Notes: a model not told the origin generated them from the letters alone. 64,000 bases of DNA from Lachnospiraceae bacterium OF09-6 (GCA_003435055.1 QUMM01000007.1:62001-126000); one strand, 5' to 3'; positions 35,893 through 45,715 are shown, counted from the stretch's first letter. A program made the numbers and translations.

Positions 35893-36150
35893 ATGCAGTA
35901 TGATAAAGTTTGCCTGGAGACATTTTTAGAGAAACAGACCCAGTTATTTGACGAGCCGGTAGCAGAGACTTTGGAAGAAGCAGAGTATTTTCTGGAGGAT
36001 TCTCTGGCTGTTGTAAAAAAGGATATGAAAGAAGTAAAAAAATATTTCAAGGACAATATGGATATTGCCGGTATGTCTGAGGAAGAGATCCTGGAAGCCA
36101 GTGAAGTATTTCCACTTCCAGATGGCAGATACCTGATTGTAGAAGGGTAA
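35893..36150 (+). CDS. Small conserved hypothetical protein
   Basis: 85-residue acidic protein, not membrane-bound, no Cys motif beyond a single Cys. Pattern of alternating acidic and hydrophobic residues (EEAEYFLEDSLAVVKKDMKE) suggests a helical fold, ending in LPDGRYLIVEG. ATG at 35893 has AGGAGG 6 bases upstream. The helicase gene begins 9 bases after its stop, so they are probably co-transcribed; it could be an accessory factor. No family recognised. Confidence 0.7.
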   Translation: MQYDKVCLETFLEKQTQLFDEPVAETLEEAEYFLEDSLAVVKKDMKEVKKYFKDNMDIAGMSEEEILEASEVFPLPDGRYLIVEG

Positions 36151-36159
36151 CAGGAATCA

Positions 36160-38880
36160 ATGGCTTTTGAAAAATATGGGGATGACTGCATCATTTATGA
36201 AAAAATCATACCAGAAAGAACAGCAGAATATGCAGAGTACCCGGAAATGCTGCATCAGGAGTTAAAAATATATCTGAAAGAACAGAAGATAGAAAAGCTT
36301 TATGTTCACCAGGCGGAGATGTTTGAGCTTGCACAGGAGAAGAAGCATGTGGTGATTACTACATCTACGGCCAGTGGAAAGACCTTAAGTTTTTTGCTTC
36401 CGGTGGTGCAGGCTGTTTTGGAAAATCCACAGACTCGTGCAATCTTTGTCTATCCGACGAAGGCACTGGCGGCAGATCAGTACCGTGCCTTGCAGCCGAT
36501 GCTGAACTATTTTGGAAAAAGCAGGATCAGTGCAGGAGTGTATGACGGGGACACACCGGTGGCGGAGCGCAGCCGGATTCGAAAAAGTGCCAATATAATT
36601 CTGACAAATCCGGAGATGCTGAACGGCTCGATGCTTCCGAATCATAGCAAGTATGGATTTGATTTTATTTTTGCCAATTTAAAATTTGTGGTACTGGATG
36701 AATTGCATACTTATCGTGGGGCCTTTGGATCGCATATGGCAAATGTCTGTCGCCGTATGGATCGTATCTGCCGGTATTATCATGGAACACCGCAGTTCTT
36801 GTGCAGCTCAGCCACTATAGCTAATCCGGTGGAACTTGCAGAAAAGATCTGCGGGAAATCCTTTGCCTGTGTCAGCCATGATGGATCAGGTGCAGCAGAG
36901 CGCAGATATTGTCTGGTGCAGCCCCCTAAGATTCAGGGGAAAGATGGAAATTACTATGGACAGGAGTCTACGGTAGCGGTAGCAGCGCAGATGTTGCCCC
37001 GGTTGATAGAAGAAGAAAAGAGTTTTTTGGCATTTACACGTTCCAGAAGAAATGTAGAGATTGTGCTCAAAGAAACCAGAGACCGCCTGGATCAGGCTGG
37101 TTTGATCTCAGGTTACCGGGGTGGATATACACCGGAAGAACGAAAAGAGATTGAGCGTAAAATGATCGCGGGAGAGCTGTTGGGACTGGTATCCACCAAT
37201 GCTCTGGAACTGGGAATCGATATCGGACAGATCAGCACTACTGTGCTGGTGGGATATCCGGGAACCAGAGCTTCCTTCTGGCAGCAGACCGGACGGGCAG
37301 GACGAAGTGGGAAAGGAAGTACCAGCTATCTGATTCTGGATCAGCAGCCAATGGATCAGTATATTGCACTGGAGCCAGACTGGCTCTTTGCAAACAGCAG
37401 TGAGAATGCTGTGATTGATCCGGACAATCTGTTGATTGAACTGGCTCATATCCGGGCCGCAGCAGCGGAGTTACCACTTTCACTGGATGATATGGCAGTA
37501 TTTCCGGATCTTGGAGAAGCGATTCCGGTACTCTTGAATATGGATGAAGTGCGCAGTCAGAATGGACGATTTGCATGGGCTGGCGGAGAATATCCGGCAG
37601 GTGAATTTTCCATGCGTAATATAGACGAAAATCAGTATCAGCTGATGGCACGTGACAACGGAAAAGTAATTACACGAATGGATGAGAGCCAGGCTTTTCG
37701 GGAGATTTATCCGGGTGCAGTTTATCTGCATGATGGGGATTCCTGGCAGGTGGTGGAGCTGAATCTGGAGAGTAAGACCGGCTATGCCATTCCTTTTCAT
37801 GGAAACTATTATACAGTATCTGGTGGTGAGACAAATATTGCGATTGTGCATGAGCACAAGAGTCAGACCTGGGAGCGAACCAGGCTTCAGTTTGGAGATT
37901 TGAAAGTAGAAGATTATGTCTATATGTATAAGAAGCTGCAGTTTCACAATCATCAGAATCTGGGATGGGAGCAGCTTCGCAAGCCACTGACGAAAGAATA
38001 TGAGACGGAAGGAACCTGGATTCGGATTCCGGACAATGTAGTGCGCACTTATCGTGGGCTGCTTCAGCCAGATAAAGAGGGCAGATATATTCGAAACAAT
38101 CATTTTGAAGGACTCTGTTTTGCACTGAAAAACGCAGCTCAGATGGTGACTATGACAGAACAGGAAGACATTGGTGTGACAACGTCATTAAATGCCATGG
38201 AACTGGCTGGATTTAATGATCAGGAGACGGCACTGTATTTTTATGACCGCTATGTGGGGGGACTGGGATTTTCAGAAAAAATCTATGATCTGATTCCTCA
38301 GGCAGTGCAGCAGGCGATTCGCATGGTAAGCGGATGCAAGTGCAAAGATGGCTGTGTGGCCTGTGTTGGGGATTACCGTCTGGATAAACAGATTGTGCTG
38401 TGGGGACTGAAGAATCTGCTTGCAGAAGAAGATGTACCAAATAGTACGAAAGTAGTTTCCTGGGCGCCAACGATCTGGAAACAAAAGCCATTTACGTTGA
38501 AGAATCTTTCTGAAAAATGGACGGAATTTGTACAGAATGCCAGAGAAAACGGAGAGACATTTGCGGCATTTTTTGCCAGTGTGGAGCAGGTACAGGTATC
38601 AGAAAAGACCATCTGGCTGACGGTGAAGAATCAATTCTATGCAGACTGGGCCATGGCAGATATCAATCTGGCCGGATTGAAAAATGTACTGGACTATTAT
38701 GTAGAACTGCCGGTTGGTACCAGACTGACTGTGATGGCAGATCAAAGCCAGAAGCCTGCAGAAATACAGCAGGATCGAAAAGCAAAGCAGGATAAAATGC
38801 TTCGCAGATATGAAAAACAGGAAAACAGAAAGGGACAAGATGCAGTTAAATCGATATCAGCAGGAGGCGGTTCTGGATGA
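36160..38880 (+). CDS. DEAD/DEAH-box helicase, MrfA/YprA type with C-terminal Cys cluster
   Basis: 906-residue superfamily 2 helicase. Motif I is TTSTASGKTLSFLLP (residues about 67-81), motif II VLDELHTYRG (DELH), motif III CSSATIANP, motif VI QQTGRAGRSGKG. The C-terminus holds the four-Cys cluster CKCKDGCVAC of the DUF1998/MrfB-partner domain (about residues 728-737). In Bacillus subtilis MrfA (YprA) works with exonuclease MrfB to repair mitomycin-type damage. Here no MrfB lies adjacent; instead a UvrD-like helicase overlaps its end by 41 bases, suggesting a linked repair role. Confidence 0.88.
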   Translation: MAFEKYGDDCIIYEKIIPERTAEYAEYPEMLHQELKIYLKEQKIEKLYVHQAEMFELAQEKKHVVITTSTASGKTLSFLLPVVQAVLENPQTRAIFVYPTKALAADQYRALQPMLNYFGKSRISAGVYDGDTPVAERSRIRKSANIILTNPEMLNGSMLPNHSKYGFDFIFANLKFVVLDELHTYRGAFGSHMANVCRRMDRICRYYHGTPQFLCSSATIANPVELAEKICGKSFACVSHDGSGAAERRYCLVQPPKIQGKDGNYYGQESTVAVAAQMLPRLIEEEKSFLAFTRSRRNVEIVLKETRDRLDQAGLISGYRGGYTPEERKEIERKMIAGELLGLVSTNALELGIDIGQISTTVLVGYPGTRASFWQQTGRAGRSGKGSTSYLILDQQPMDQYIALEPDWLFANSSENAVIDPDNLLIELAHIRAAAAELPLSLDDMAVFPDLGEAIPVLLNMDEVRSQNGRFAWAGGEYPAGEFSMRNIDENQYQLMARDNGKVITRMDESQAFREIYPGAVYLHDGDSWQVVELNLESKTGYAIPFHGNYYTVSGGETNIAIVHEHKSQTWERTRLQFGDLKVEDYVYMYKKLQFHNHQNLGWEQLRKPLTKEYETEGTWIRIPDNVVRTYRGLLQPDKEGRYIRNNHFEGLCFALKNAAQMVTMTEQEDIGVTTSLNAMELAGFNDQETALYFYDRYVGGLGFSEKIYDLIPQAVQQAIRMVSGCKCKDGCVACVGDYRLDKQIVLWGLKNLLAEEDVPNSTKVVSWAPTIWKQKPFTLKNLSEKWTEFVQNARENGETFAAFFASVEQVQVSEKTIWLTVKNQFYADWAMADINLAGLKNVLDYYVELPVGTRLTVMADQSQKPAEIQQDRKAKQDKMLRRYEKQENRKGQDAVKSISAGGGSG

Positions 38881-40927
38881 CAGCAATGCCTGTCTGGTAA
38901 ATGCCAGTGTGGGAAGTGGAAAGACCACTGTTTTAATTGAAAAGATTCGTTATCTTCATGAAGAAAAGCAGGTACCCTTTTCAGAAATGTGTGTATTGAC
39001 TTTTACGAATAAGGCGGCAGGAGAGATCCGGGATCGTATGGGCTGCCAATATGATCTGTTTGGCACATTTCATGGAGTGGCATTAAGAATGCTGCAGGAG
39101 CATTTGCCAGTGGAAGAATTGGGATACCAGTCTGGTTTTCAGGTGATGACACCGGAAGAAGAACTGGAGATGGCGCTGCAGCTGACAGGAGAGCATGGGC
39201 TGAAGATTAAATATAAGAATCGTATGAAAAAACGGCTGGATCAGGAAGAACGGACAGATGGTCGAAAGGTGCGGTATCAGGATGACTGGACACAGCTGAT
39301 GGAACTGTTGAAGGCGGAAAAGAGAAAGCAGAATAAGATGACATATCGGGAACTTTTGCAAAATGCGACACAGTTACTGCAAAGTCATCCGGAAATGCTT
39401 GTCTTACAGTGGATCATTATTGACGAGGTGCAGGACTGCGATCATCTTCAAATGGCATTCCTGGAACAATTGAAGAAGCCGGAGACGCATCTGTTTGCAG
39501 TAGGGGATCCCAATCAGGTGATCTACAGCTGGCGTGGAAGTGTATTTCAGATTTTTCCGCTGCTGCGCATGAAATATCAGGCAAGAGAGCTGTCGCTTCC
39601 GGTCAATTATCGATCTACCGGGACGATCCTGGAAGCGGCAAAGCGATTTCTGCAAAATGGTGCACCATTGGAAGGATGTCGGGAGCAGGGGCAGAAGATT
39701 GTTATAAAGAAACATTATGATTCATTTCAGGAGGCGGATTATCTGGCAGGGAGAATCCGTAAGCTGCATCAGCAGGGGATTGCCTATGGCGAAATCGGTA
39801 TTTTTTACCGTTTGCAGAGTCAGTCGGAGATTCTGGAAAAGACGTTGCAGCGCTATGGAATTCCCTGTCAGGTATCGGTCAAAAAGAGTATGCAGGAGAT
39901 TCCGGTATTGCACTGGTTTTTCTATGTGTTGAAGTCTGTCTGTTATCCAGAGGATGAAGCCAGTCTGATGCAGGCACTGTGTGATAAGCAGTATGGAGAA
40001 GGGTGGACGCAGAAAAAGGCAGCGAAGGAGCTGGAAAAAGCCAGAATGGAAGAGAAAGAAGCGGGACTGAGGAAGAATTCAAATCTCCTGGAACGTATTC
40101 TGTGCCTGCAGGAAGAAGGCACAGATGCGAAAAAAACGGAAAACTGGAAGGAGATGCTGCTTACGCAGCTGCATCTGGAGGAGCAGATTCTTCCCACCAG
40201 TGCTTCGTATCAGAAGGATATGAATGATGTAAAACAGATGTTGGACAGTCTGGGGAGAATGGACATTCAGAACCAGGGATTAGGGGCATGTCTGAATCAG
40301 CTGGCACTTTCCGGCATGCAGTTGGATGAGCAGGAGGCAGAGCAGTCAGATGCGGTAAAGCTGATGACTCTGCACGCATCCAAAGGACTGGAATTTGATT
40401 ATGTTTTTCTGATCGGAGTGAATTATGGACTGATTCCACTGCTTTCAGGAGGAATGGAATCTGAGGAAGAAGAACGGCGTCTGTTTTTTGTAGGAATGAC
40501 CAGAGCAAAAGAGTATCTGGAACTGTCCTATTATACCAGTCCGGACGGACCACGGGTAATGCCGGGACCAGGCAGGTTCTTACGTCTCCTGCCAGAACGG
40601 CTGGTGGAAGCCCCAGAGGATTTCGGGGAACAGAGAAGAGACCGAGGAAGTGCGCAGGCACATCTGCAGGATATCAAGAAGCAGATAGAGCAGGCACGCC
40701 AGAAAGAAAATGTGCAGGTCACAGAATCGGCGTCAATGGAACAGGTGGGAAGCAGAGAAAGTGTGGCGGTCGATACCACAGCCAGGAGCCGGCGTGTACG
40801 TCATGCCAAATATGGCATCGGAGAGATCGTAGAAGAAAAAGAGATGCAGATCGTGGTGGAATTTCCGGATTATGGAAAAAAGGAATTTATCCGGCAGTTT
40901 GCGCCACTGGAATATCTGGATACTTAA
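38840..40927 (+). CDS. UvrD/Rep-like superfamily 1 helicase
   Basis: 695-residue DNA helicase. Motif Ia/I: LNRYQQEAV then NASVGSGKTTVLIEKI (residues about 3-35); motif II IIDEVQDCD; motif III FAVGDPNQVIYSWRG; motif VI VKLMTLHASKGLEFDYVFLIG and FVGMTRAKEYLELSYY. The C-terminal tail (ARSRRVRHAKYGIGEIVEE, to the end) is the Tudor-like segment of PcrA/UvrD that contacts RNA polymerase. ATG at 38840 is chosen by alignment to family starts; it lies within the previous gene with only GGGAC upstream, so translation is probably coupled. Confidence 0.9.
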   Translation: MQLNRYQQEAVLDDSNACLVNASVGSGKTTVLIEKIRYLHEEKQVPFSEMCVLTFTNKAAGEIRDRMGCQYDLFGTFHGVALRMLQEHLPVEELGYQSGFQVMTPEEELEMALQLTGEHGLKIKYKNRMKKRLDQEERTDGRKVRYQDDWTQLMELLKAEKRKQNKMTYRELLQNATQLLQSHPEMLVLQWIIIDEVQDCDHLQMAFLEQLKKPETHLFAVGDPNQVIYSWRGSVFQIFPLLRMKYQARELSLPVNYRSTGTILEAAKRFLQNGAPLEGCREQGQKIVIKKHYDSFQEADYLAGRIRKLHQQGIAYGEIGIFYRLQSQSEILEKTLQRYGIPCQVSVKKSMQEIPVLHWFFYVLKSVCYPEDEASLMQALCDKQYGEGWTQKKAAKELEKARMEEKEAGLRKNSNLLERILCLQEEGTDAKKTENWKEMLLTQLHLEEQILPTSASYQKDMNDVKQMLDSLGRMDIQNQGLGACLNQLALSGMQLDEQEAEQSDAVKLMTLHASKGLEFDYVFLIGVNYGLIPLLSGGMESEEEERRLFFVGMTRAKEYLELSYYTSPDGPRVMPGPGRFLRLLPERLVEAPEDFGEQRRDRGSAQAHLQDIKKQIEQARQKENVQVTESASMEQVGSRESVAVDTTARSRRVRHAKYGIGEIVEEKEMQIVVEFPDYGKKEFIRQFAPLEYLDT

Positions 40928-41022
40928 ATGTTATGAAGTAACTATTCAGAACTCACTGTAACTGTGAGGGTACTGAACAGTTAGATTAGACAAACAGATA
41001 CAGACATAGGAACAATGAAGAT

Positions 41023-41931
41023 ATGGATGAATGGATGAAACAATTAGAACACTGCATGTTGTGCCCAAGAGCCTGTGGAGTGAACAGAATAACTGGAAAT
41101 ACAGGGGCCTGTCATACAGATGCACAGATGAGGGTGGCAAGAGCCGCCCTTCATTTCTGGGAGGAACCTTGTATATCAGGCCAGGAAGGATCGGGAGCGA
41201 TCTTTTTTACAGGATGTGCCCTGGGATGTGTTTTTTGCCAGAATACAGACATTTCCAGAGGACAGGCAGGAAAGACTGTAACCGTAGAGCAACTGGCCCG
41301 GATCTGCCTGAATCTGCAGGCACAGGGGGCAAATAATATCAATCTGGTGACGGCAGGACATTATCTGCTTGCAGTGGCTGAAGCTTTGAAGCTGGCAAAG
41401 GTGCAGGGACTGCAGATACCGGTGGTATACAATAGCAGCGGCTATGAGAAGCCAGAATCACTGCGTCTTCTGGATGGACTGGTAGATATTTATCTGCCGG
41501 ATATGAAATATATGGATGCAGATCTGGCAAGAAAGTACTCCCATGCAGGAGATTATCCTGAGGTGGCGAAAATAGCGCTGGCGGAGATGGTGAGGCAGCG
41601 CCCGGAAGCAGAATTTGATGAGCGTGGTCTGATGAAAAAAGGGGTCATTGTGCGGCATCTGTTATTGCCAGGGCATGTAAAGGATTCAAAGGCCGTATTG
41701 AACTATCTTTATACAACCTATCGGGATCAGATCTTCATCAGTATTATGAGCCAGTATACTCCAATGCCTCAGATTGCTGCTTGTCCTGAGCTGAACCGGA
41801 GAGTAACCAGACGGGAGTACAATCGGCTGCTGGATTTTGCGATGGAACTTGGGATCGAGAATGGATTTTTCCAGGAGGGAGATCCGGTGGGAGAGAGCTT
41901 CATACCGGCATTTAATGCTCATGTGCGGTAA
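41023..41931 (+). CDS. Radical SAM protein, PflX-like
   Basis: 302-residue radical SAM enzyme. The SAM cluster motif is FFTGCALGCVFCQN (C-x3-C-x2-C, about residues 62-75). An N-terminal HCMLCPRACGVNR Cys set is typical of the PflX branch, relatives of pyruvate formate-lyase activating enzyme. LPGHVKDSKAVL and MSQYTPMPQ are branch landmarks. Its partner is unknown; no glycyl-radical enzyme gene is nearby. Ribosome site AGGAACAATGAAG is weak. Confidence 0.87.
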   Translation: MDEWMKQLEHCMLCPRACGVNRITGNTGACHTDAQMRVARAALHFWEEPCISGQEGSGAIFFTGCALGCVFCQNTDISRGQAGKTVTVEQLARICLNLQAQGANNINLVTAGHYLLAVAEALKLAKVQGLQIPVVYNSSGYEKPESLRLLDGLVDIYLPDMKYMDADLARKYSHAGDYPEVAKIALAEMVRQRPEAEFDERGLMKKGVIVRHLLLPGHVKDSKAVLNYLYTTYRDQIFISIMSQYTPMPQIAACPELNRRVTRREYNRLLDFAMELGIENGFFQEGDPVGESFIPAFNAHVR

Positions 41932-42018
41932 AGTAATAAAAAGATTTAGGTAGCCGCCTTAACTATTCCTAAATAAGATAATATGCACAGTATTTTCTCG
42001 TAAATAGAAAATAAATTA

Positions 42019-42047
42019 TTGCATTTTACCAATTATTATGTTAAAAT
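42019..42047 (+). promoter_or_regulatory. Promoter of the small secreted protein gene
   Basis: TTGCAT (42019-42024), 17-base spacer, TAAAAT (42042-42047). An ATTTAGG/CCTAAAT dyad lies at 41953-41984 approximately, just upstream, with unknown role. Confidence 0.6.
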
Positions 42048-42094
42048 GACAATGTAACAAAGAGCTATGTATTTTTAAGGAAAGGGAGGAACTT

Positions 42095-42400
42095 ATGAAT
42101 TTAAGAAAATCTATTTTAGCACTTTCAGTAGTAGCTGGAATTGTAGCTGCTCCAATGACTGTATTTGCCGCTCATACTCATAGTTGGGGTTCTCCCCAGT
42201 ACTATGGATATGAAGATGAAATGCCTGGTATATATGATGACTGGGATAAATGTGCGACACGTCATGTATATAATTACAAACAATGTTTAATTTGTGGAGA
42301 AGTAAGCATTTATGAAGTTGAGACGATTGAAATGTCTCACAAATGGGTGAATGGTGCATGTGTATATTGCAACAAAGGTTACGCGAAAGAGATAAATTAA
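42095..42400 (+). CDS. Small secreted protein with two CxxC pairs
   Basis: 101 residues: signal peptide (1-25, ending VFAA), then a His/Tyr/Trp-rich mature part with a single upstream Cys and two pairs, QCLICGEV and CVYCNKGY, spaced about 30 residues apart. The pattern suggests a small extracellular zinc-ribbon or disulfide fold. AAGGGAGG precedes the ATG; own promoter and terminator. The gene is AT-rich compared with the chromosome and the adjacent element, a sign of separate acquisition. Function unknown. Confidence 0.75.
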   Translation: MNLRKSILALSVVAGIVAAPMTVFAAHTHSWGSPQYYGYEDEMPGIYDDWDKCATRHVYNYKQCLICGEVSIYEVETIEMSHKWVNGACVYCNKGYAKEIN

Positions 42401-42438
42401 CATAGTATCATTACCGGCAAGTTTATAATCAAAAAATA

Positions 42439-42492
42439 GAAAGCATTGAGAATATTTCATAATTTCTTGAAAGTACTCTCAGTGCTTTCTTT
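42439..42492 (+). terminator. Terminator of the small secreted protein gene
   Basis: GAAAGCATTGAGA pairs with TCTCAGTGCTTTC (one G-U) around a 25-base loop, then TTTGAT. Confidence 0.75.
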
Positions 42493-42514
42493 GATAATAT
42501 GAAAGGAGAAATAA

Positions 42515-43096
42515 ATGCAAAAAAAACAACTTTCTGTATTAGTACTAATTATTTTATGCTTTTTATTAGGATGTAACAGAGAAACACCAAAAGATGAATC
42601 TCAAACAAAATTATGAAGATGAATCTAATATTTCTAAAACAAATGGAGAAGAACTTGTAAATATAACAGTGAATTGTTACCAAAAGATGAATCTCAAACA
42701 AAATTATGAAGATGAATCTAATATTTCTAAAACAAATGGAGAAGAACTTGTAAATATAACAGTGAATTGTTAGGTTCGACTCCTTTTGATATCCAAATCG
42801 ATAAAACAGCATTGCAGACTAGAAAAGAAACAGAAACAGAAGTTACAATAAAGACAAATTTAACAGACTGGGGTTATACTGTTTCTTCTGAAAAAGGGAA
42901 AATATCTGATATAAATAAAAATTCATTCATATATATAGCACCTAAAGATGAGAGGGATGATACTATAAAAATACAATTATCGGACTATGAAAATGGCATA
43001 TCATATGAATATACAATTCCACTTATTTTTGCGGGAAACAATGAACATTCTTTAGATAAATTCAAGGAAAATCTTTCAAGATTACCTAATAGTTAG
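42515..43096 (+). pseudogene. Broken lipoprotein gene with internal 93-bp duplication
   Basis: Starts as a lipoprotein: MQKKQLSVLVLII then lipobox LLGC (Cys at residue 20), with GAAAGGAG upstream, but stops at TGA 42614. The frame then shifts; a second frame is open through the duplicated segment (YEDESNISKTNGEELVNITV read twice), and a third frame from about 42767 to 43096 gives LGSTPFDIQIDKTALQTRKE and a coherent 105-residue C-terminus with beta-strand character (Ig-like). So the gene is interrupted at least twice. Decay, or decay plus sequence errors. Strongly AT-rich. Confidence 0.6.
42586..42771 (+). repeat. Tandem 93-bp duplication
   Basis: Two identical 93-base units, 42586-42678 and 42679-42771, beginning ACCAAAAGATGAATCTC. 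93 is 31 codons, so the duplication itself keeps frame. Identity of the units points to a recent event or an assembly artefact. Confidence 0.95.
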
Positions 43097-43723
43097 TAAA
43101 GAGTCGATAGACTAAAGTACCACCATCCTCTTTTATTTCAACTGAATATCCATCCCGCCGCACCGCAGCGGCACATGAAGCAGTAAATCCGAAAAAGATT
43201 TGCTGCTTTTTTTGCGTCCATTTTTGGCAAATTTCCAAAAGTTCCGTATTAGACAGTGAAACCAAAAAAGGCTGCCATTTTTTTCAGACAGCGGGCAAAA
43301 CGCAGCTTCCGAAACGCCTTATTGTCGGGAAAGACCGAGCCGCCGGAAAAGTTCTTGCCGGAAAGTCCGTCCATTCTGCTCTTTTGTGGTTTGTAGGGAG
43401 TAAGGGAAAAACGCCAGCCCGCAGCCTTTTATAAAAAAAGCTGGTTATAGATTTTCTGAAAAAGTGGCAGTAGCAAGTGAACGGCAGGCCGGCAGTTTCT
43501 TAGAGCAAGATTCTACCGAGGTGCCAAAATTCGCTTATCGCTCATTTTGCCCCTGCGGGAATCTTGTTGGGGAGTGCCTTCCCCAAACCCTGCTTATGCG
43601 GCTTGCGCCGCTGAAAAACCCCTCAAAATATTTTTCGGATTTTTCAAAAACAGTTCCGCTTCACACCCTGTTTTTCTCCTATTAGTGAGAGGACACCACG
43701 CACAGAAAGGAGGTCAACCACCT
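43097..43723 (+). other. Left non-coding region of the mobile element, candidate oriT
   Basis: 627 bases without a supported gene. Base composition changes from AT-rich to GC-rich at about 43150. It holds a terminator (43178-43213) and, at about 43500-43600, nested dyads just upstream of mobC: CAAGATTC/GAATCTTG enclosing AAAAT/ATTTT arms, then GGGGAGTGCCTTCCCC. Such inverted repeats directly ahead of mobC and the relaxase gene are the usual place for a transfer origin. The nick site cannot be named from sequence alone. Confidence 0.45.
43178..43213 (+). terminator. Terminator at the element's left side
   Basis: AAGCAGTAAATC pairs with GATTTGCTGCTT (one G-U) around CGAAAAA, followed by a run of seven T. 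Confidence 0.85.
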
Positions 43724-44119
43724 ATGAAACGATACAACACGCCGCACCGCAGCCGGGTAGTCAAAACACGCATGACCGAGGAAGAATACGCCGAGTTTGC
43801 CCAGCGGCTTTCTGCTTACCACATGAGCCAAGCCGAGTTTATCCGGCAAGCCATAACCGGGGCAGCCATACGCCCCATCATAACCGTTTCCCCCATCAAT
43901 GACGAGCTGCTTGCCGCTGTCGGGAAGCTGACCGCCGAATACGGGAGGATCGGCGGCAACTTAAACCAGATAGCCCGGACGCTGAACGAGTGGCACAGTC
44001 CCTATCCGCAGCTTGCCGGGGAGGTACGGGCGGCGGTTTCCGACCTTGCTGCCCTAAAGTTTGAAGTCTTGCAGAAAGTGGGTGACGCTGTTGGCAACAT
44101 TCAAACATATCAGCTCTAA
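43724..44119 (+). CDS. mobC: Mobilisation accessory protein MobC
   Basis: 131-residue relaxosome protein. N-terminal ribbon-helix-helix-like part (VVKTRMTEEEYAEFAQRLSA, residues 11-30; MSQAEFIRQAI) for oriT binding and the MobC signature EYGRIGGNLNQIARTLNEW (about 75-93). A perfect AAGGAGG lies 8 bases before the ATG at 43724. The relaxase gene starts within its last codons. Confidence 0.9.
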   Translation: MKRYNTPHRSRVVKTRMTEEEYAEFAQRLSAYHMSQAEFIRQAITGAAIRPIITVSPINDELLAAVGKLTAEYGRIGGNLNQIARTLNEWHSPYPQLAGEVRAAVSDLAALKFEVLQKVGDAVGNIQTYQL

Positions 44120-45715
44120 AAACGCCGACTATGGCGCAGCGGAAGCCTATCTCACATTTGAGCATGACGAGTTTACCATGAAAGCCACCCTTGATGAAAA
44201 CGGGCGGCTGATACCGAGGGAGGATTACCGCATTTCTTCCCTCAACTGCGGGGGCGAGGATTTCGCTGTTGCCTGTATGCGAGCCAATCTCCGCTATGAG
44301 AAAAACCAAAAACGGGAAGATGTGAAAAGCCACCACTATATCATCAGCTTTGACCCACGGGACGGGACAGACAACGGCTTGACCGTAGACCGGGCGCAGG
44401 AGCTGGGCGAGCAGTTCTGCAAGGAGCATTTCCCCGGACACCAAGCCTAATCTGCACCCACCCGGACGGGCATAACCACAGCGGGAATATCCATGTGCAT
44501 ATCGTCATCAACTCCCTGCGGATTTACGAAGTCCCGCTTCTGCCCTACATGGACAGACCAGCCGACACGCTGGAGGGCTGCAAGCACCGCTGCACCAACG
44601 CCGCTATGGAATATTTCAAGAGCGAAGTCATGGAAATGTGCCACCGGGAGGGGCTTTACCAAATCGACCTCTTGAACGGCAGCAAGGAACGGATAACCGA
44701 ACGGGAATACTGGGCGGCAAAGAAAGGGCAGCTTGCCCTTGACAAAGAGAACGCCGCCAGAGAAGCCGCCGGACAGCCGACCAAGCCCACCAAGTTTGAA
44801 ACGGACAAGGCGAAGCTGCGCCGGACGATACGGCAGGCACTTTCCCAAGCTGGCAGCTTTGACGAGTTTTCTTCCCTTTTGCTGCGGGAGGGTGTGACCG
44901 TCAAGGAGAGCCGGGGGCGGCTTTCCTACCTCACGCCGGACAGGACAAAGCCTATCACAGCCCGAAAGCTGGGGGACGATTTTGACAAGGCTGCTGTCCT
45001 TGCCCTGCTCACGCAGAACGCCCACAGAGCTGCCGAACAGACCAAAGCCATACCCGAATACCCTGCCGCAGTTAAAAAGCCGTTACAAGGGGAAAAAGCT
45101 GCAAAAACCACCCCGGCAGACAACACCTTGCAGCGCATGGTTGACCGGGAAGCCAAGCGAGCCGAGGGCAAGGGCGTGGGCTATGACCGCTGGGCGGCAA
45201 AGCACAACCTAAAGCAAATGGCAGCTACCGTTACCGCCTATCAGCAGTACGGCTTTTCCTCCCCGGAGGAACTGGACGAAGCCTGTTCTGCCGCCTATGC
45301 CGCCATGCAGGAAAGCCTTGCGTGGTTGAAGCAGGTGGAAAAGACGCTGAACGGGAAAAAGGAGCTGCAACGGCAGGTGCTTGCCTATTCCAAGACCCGC
45401 CCTGTCCGGGACGGGCTGAAACAGCAGAAAAACGCCAAAGCAAAAGCAGCCTACCGTCAGAAGCATGAAAGTGACTTTATCATAGCAGACGCAGCCGCCC
45501 GCTATTTCAGGGAGAACGGCATTTCCAAGCTGCCGAGCTATAAATCCCTGCAAGCAGAGATTGAAAGCCTTATCAAAGAGAAAAACAGCGGCTACAACGA
45601 TTACCGGGCAAAACGGGAGGAGTACCGCCGCTTGCAGACTGTCAAGGGCAATATCGACCAGATTTTACGCCGGAGCGAGCCGCAGCGCAGAAAGGAGCAG
45701 AGCCATGAACGGTAA
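44091..45715 (+). CDS. Relaxase (MobP-type), single-base frameshift
   Basis: 541 residues after repair. The N-terminal relaxase domain has ATFKHISSKNADYGAAEAYL, VKSHHYIISF and, past the break, the His triad region THPDGHNHSGNIHVHIVIN. The frame stops at TAA 44448; one C missing in the C run near 44446 (GCCTAA for GCCCTAA) rejoins HQA to LICTHPDGHNH. The C-terminus is a long charged helical region (KNAKAKAAYRQKHE). I favour TTG at 44091 (ATFKHISSKN start), with GGGTGA 5 bases upstream; GTG at 44082 is an alternative. It nicks oriT and pilots the strand during transfer. Confidence 0.85.

Noticed and set aside
40938-40983. Terminator after the UvrD-like gene
   Set aside because: An imperfect stem (TTCAG..CTCAC/GTGAG..CTGAA) is present but has no T tract, so I did not list it as a terminator.
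43464-43685. 73-residue open frame upstream of mobC
   Set aside because: Lies over the candidate oriT dyads and lacks a ribosome site or family resemblance.
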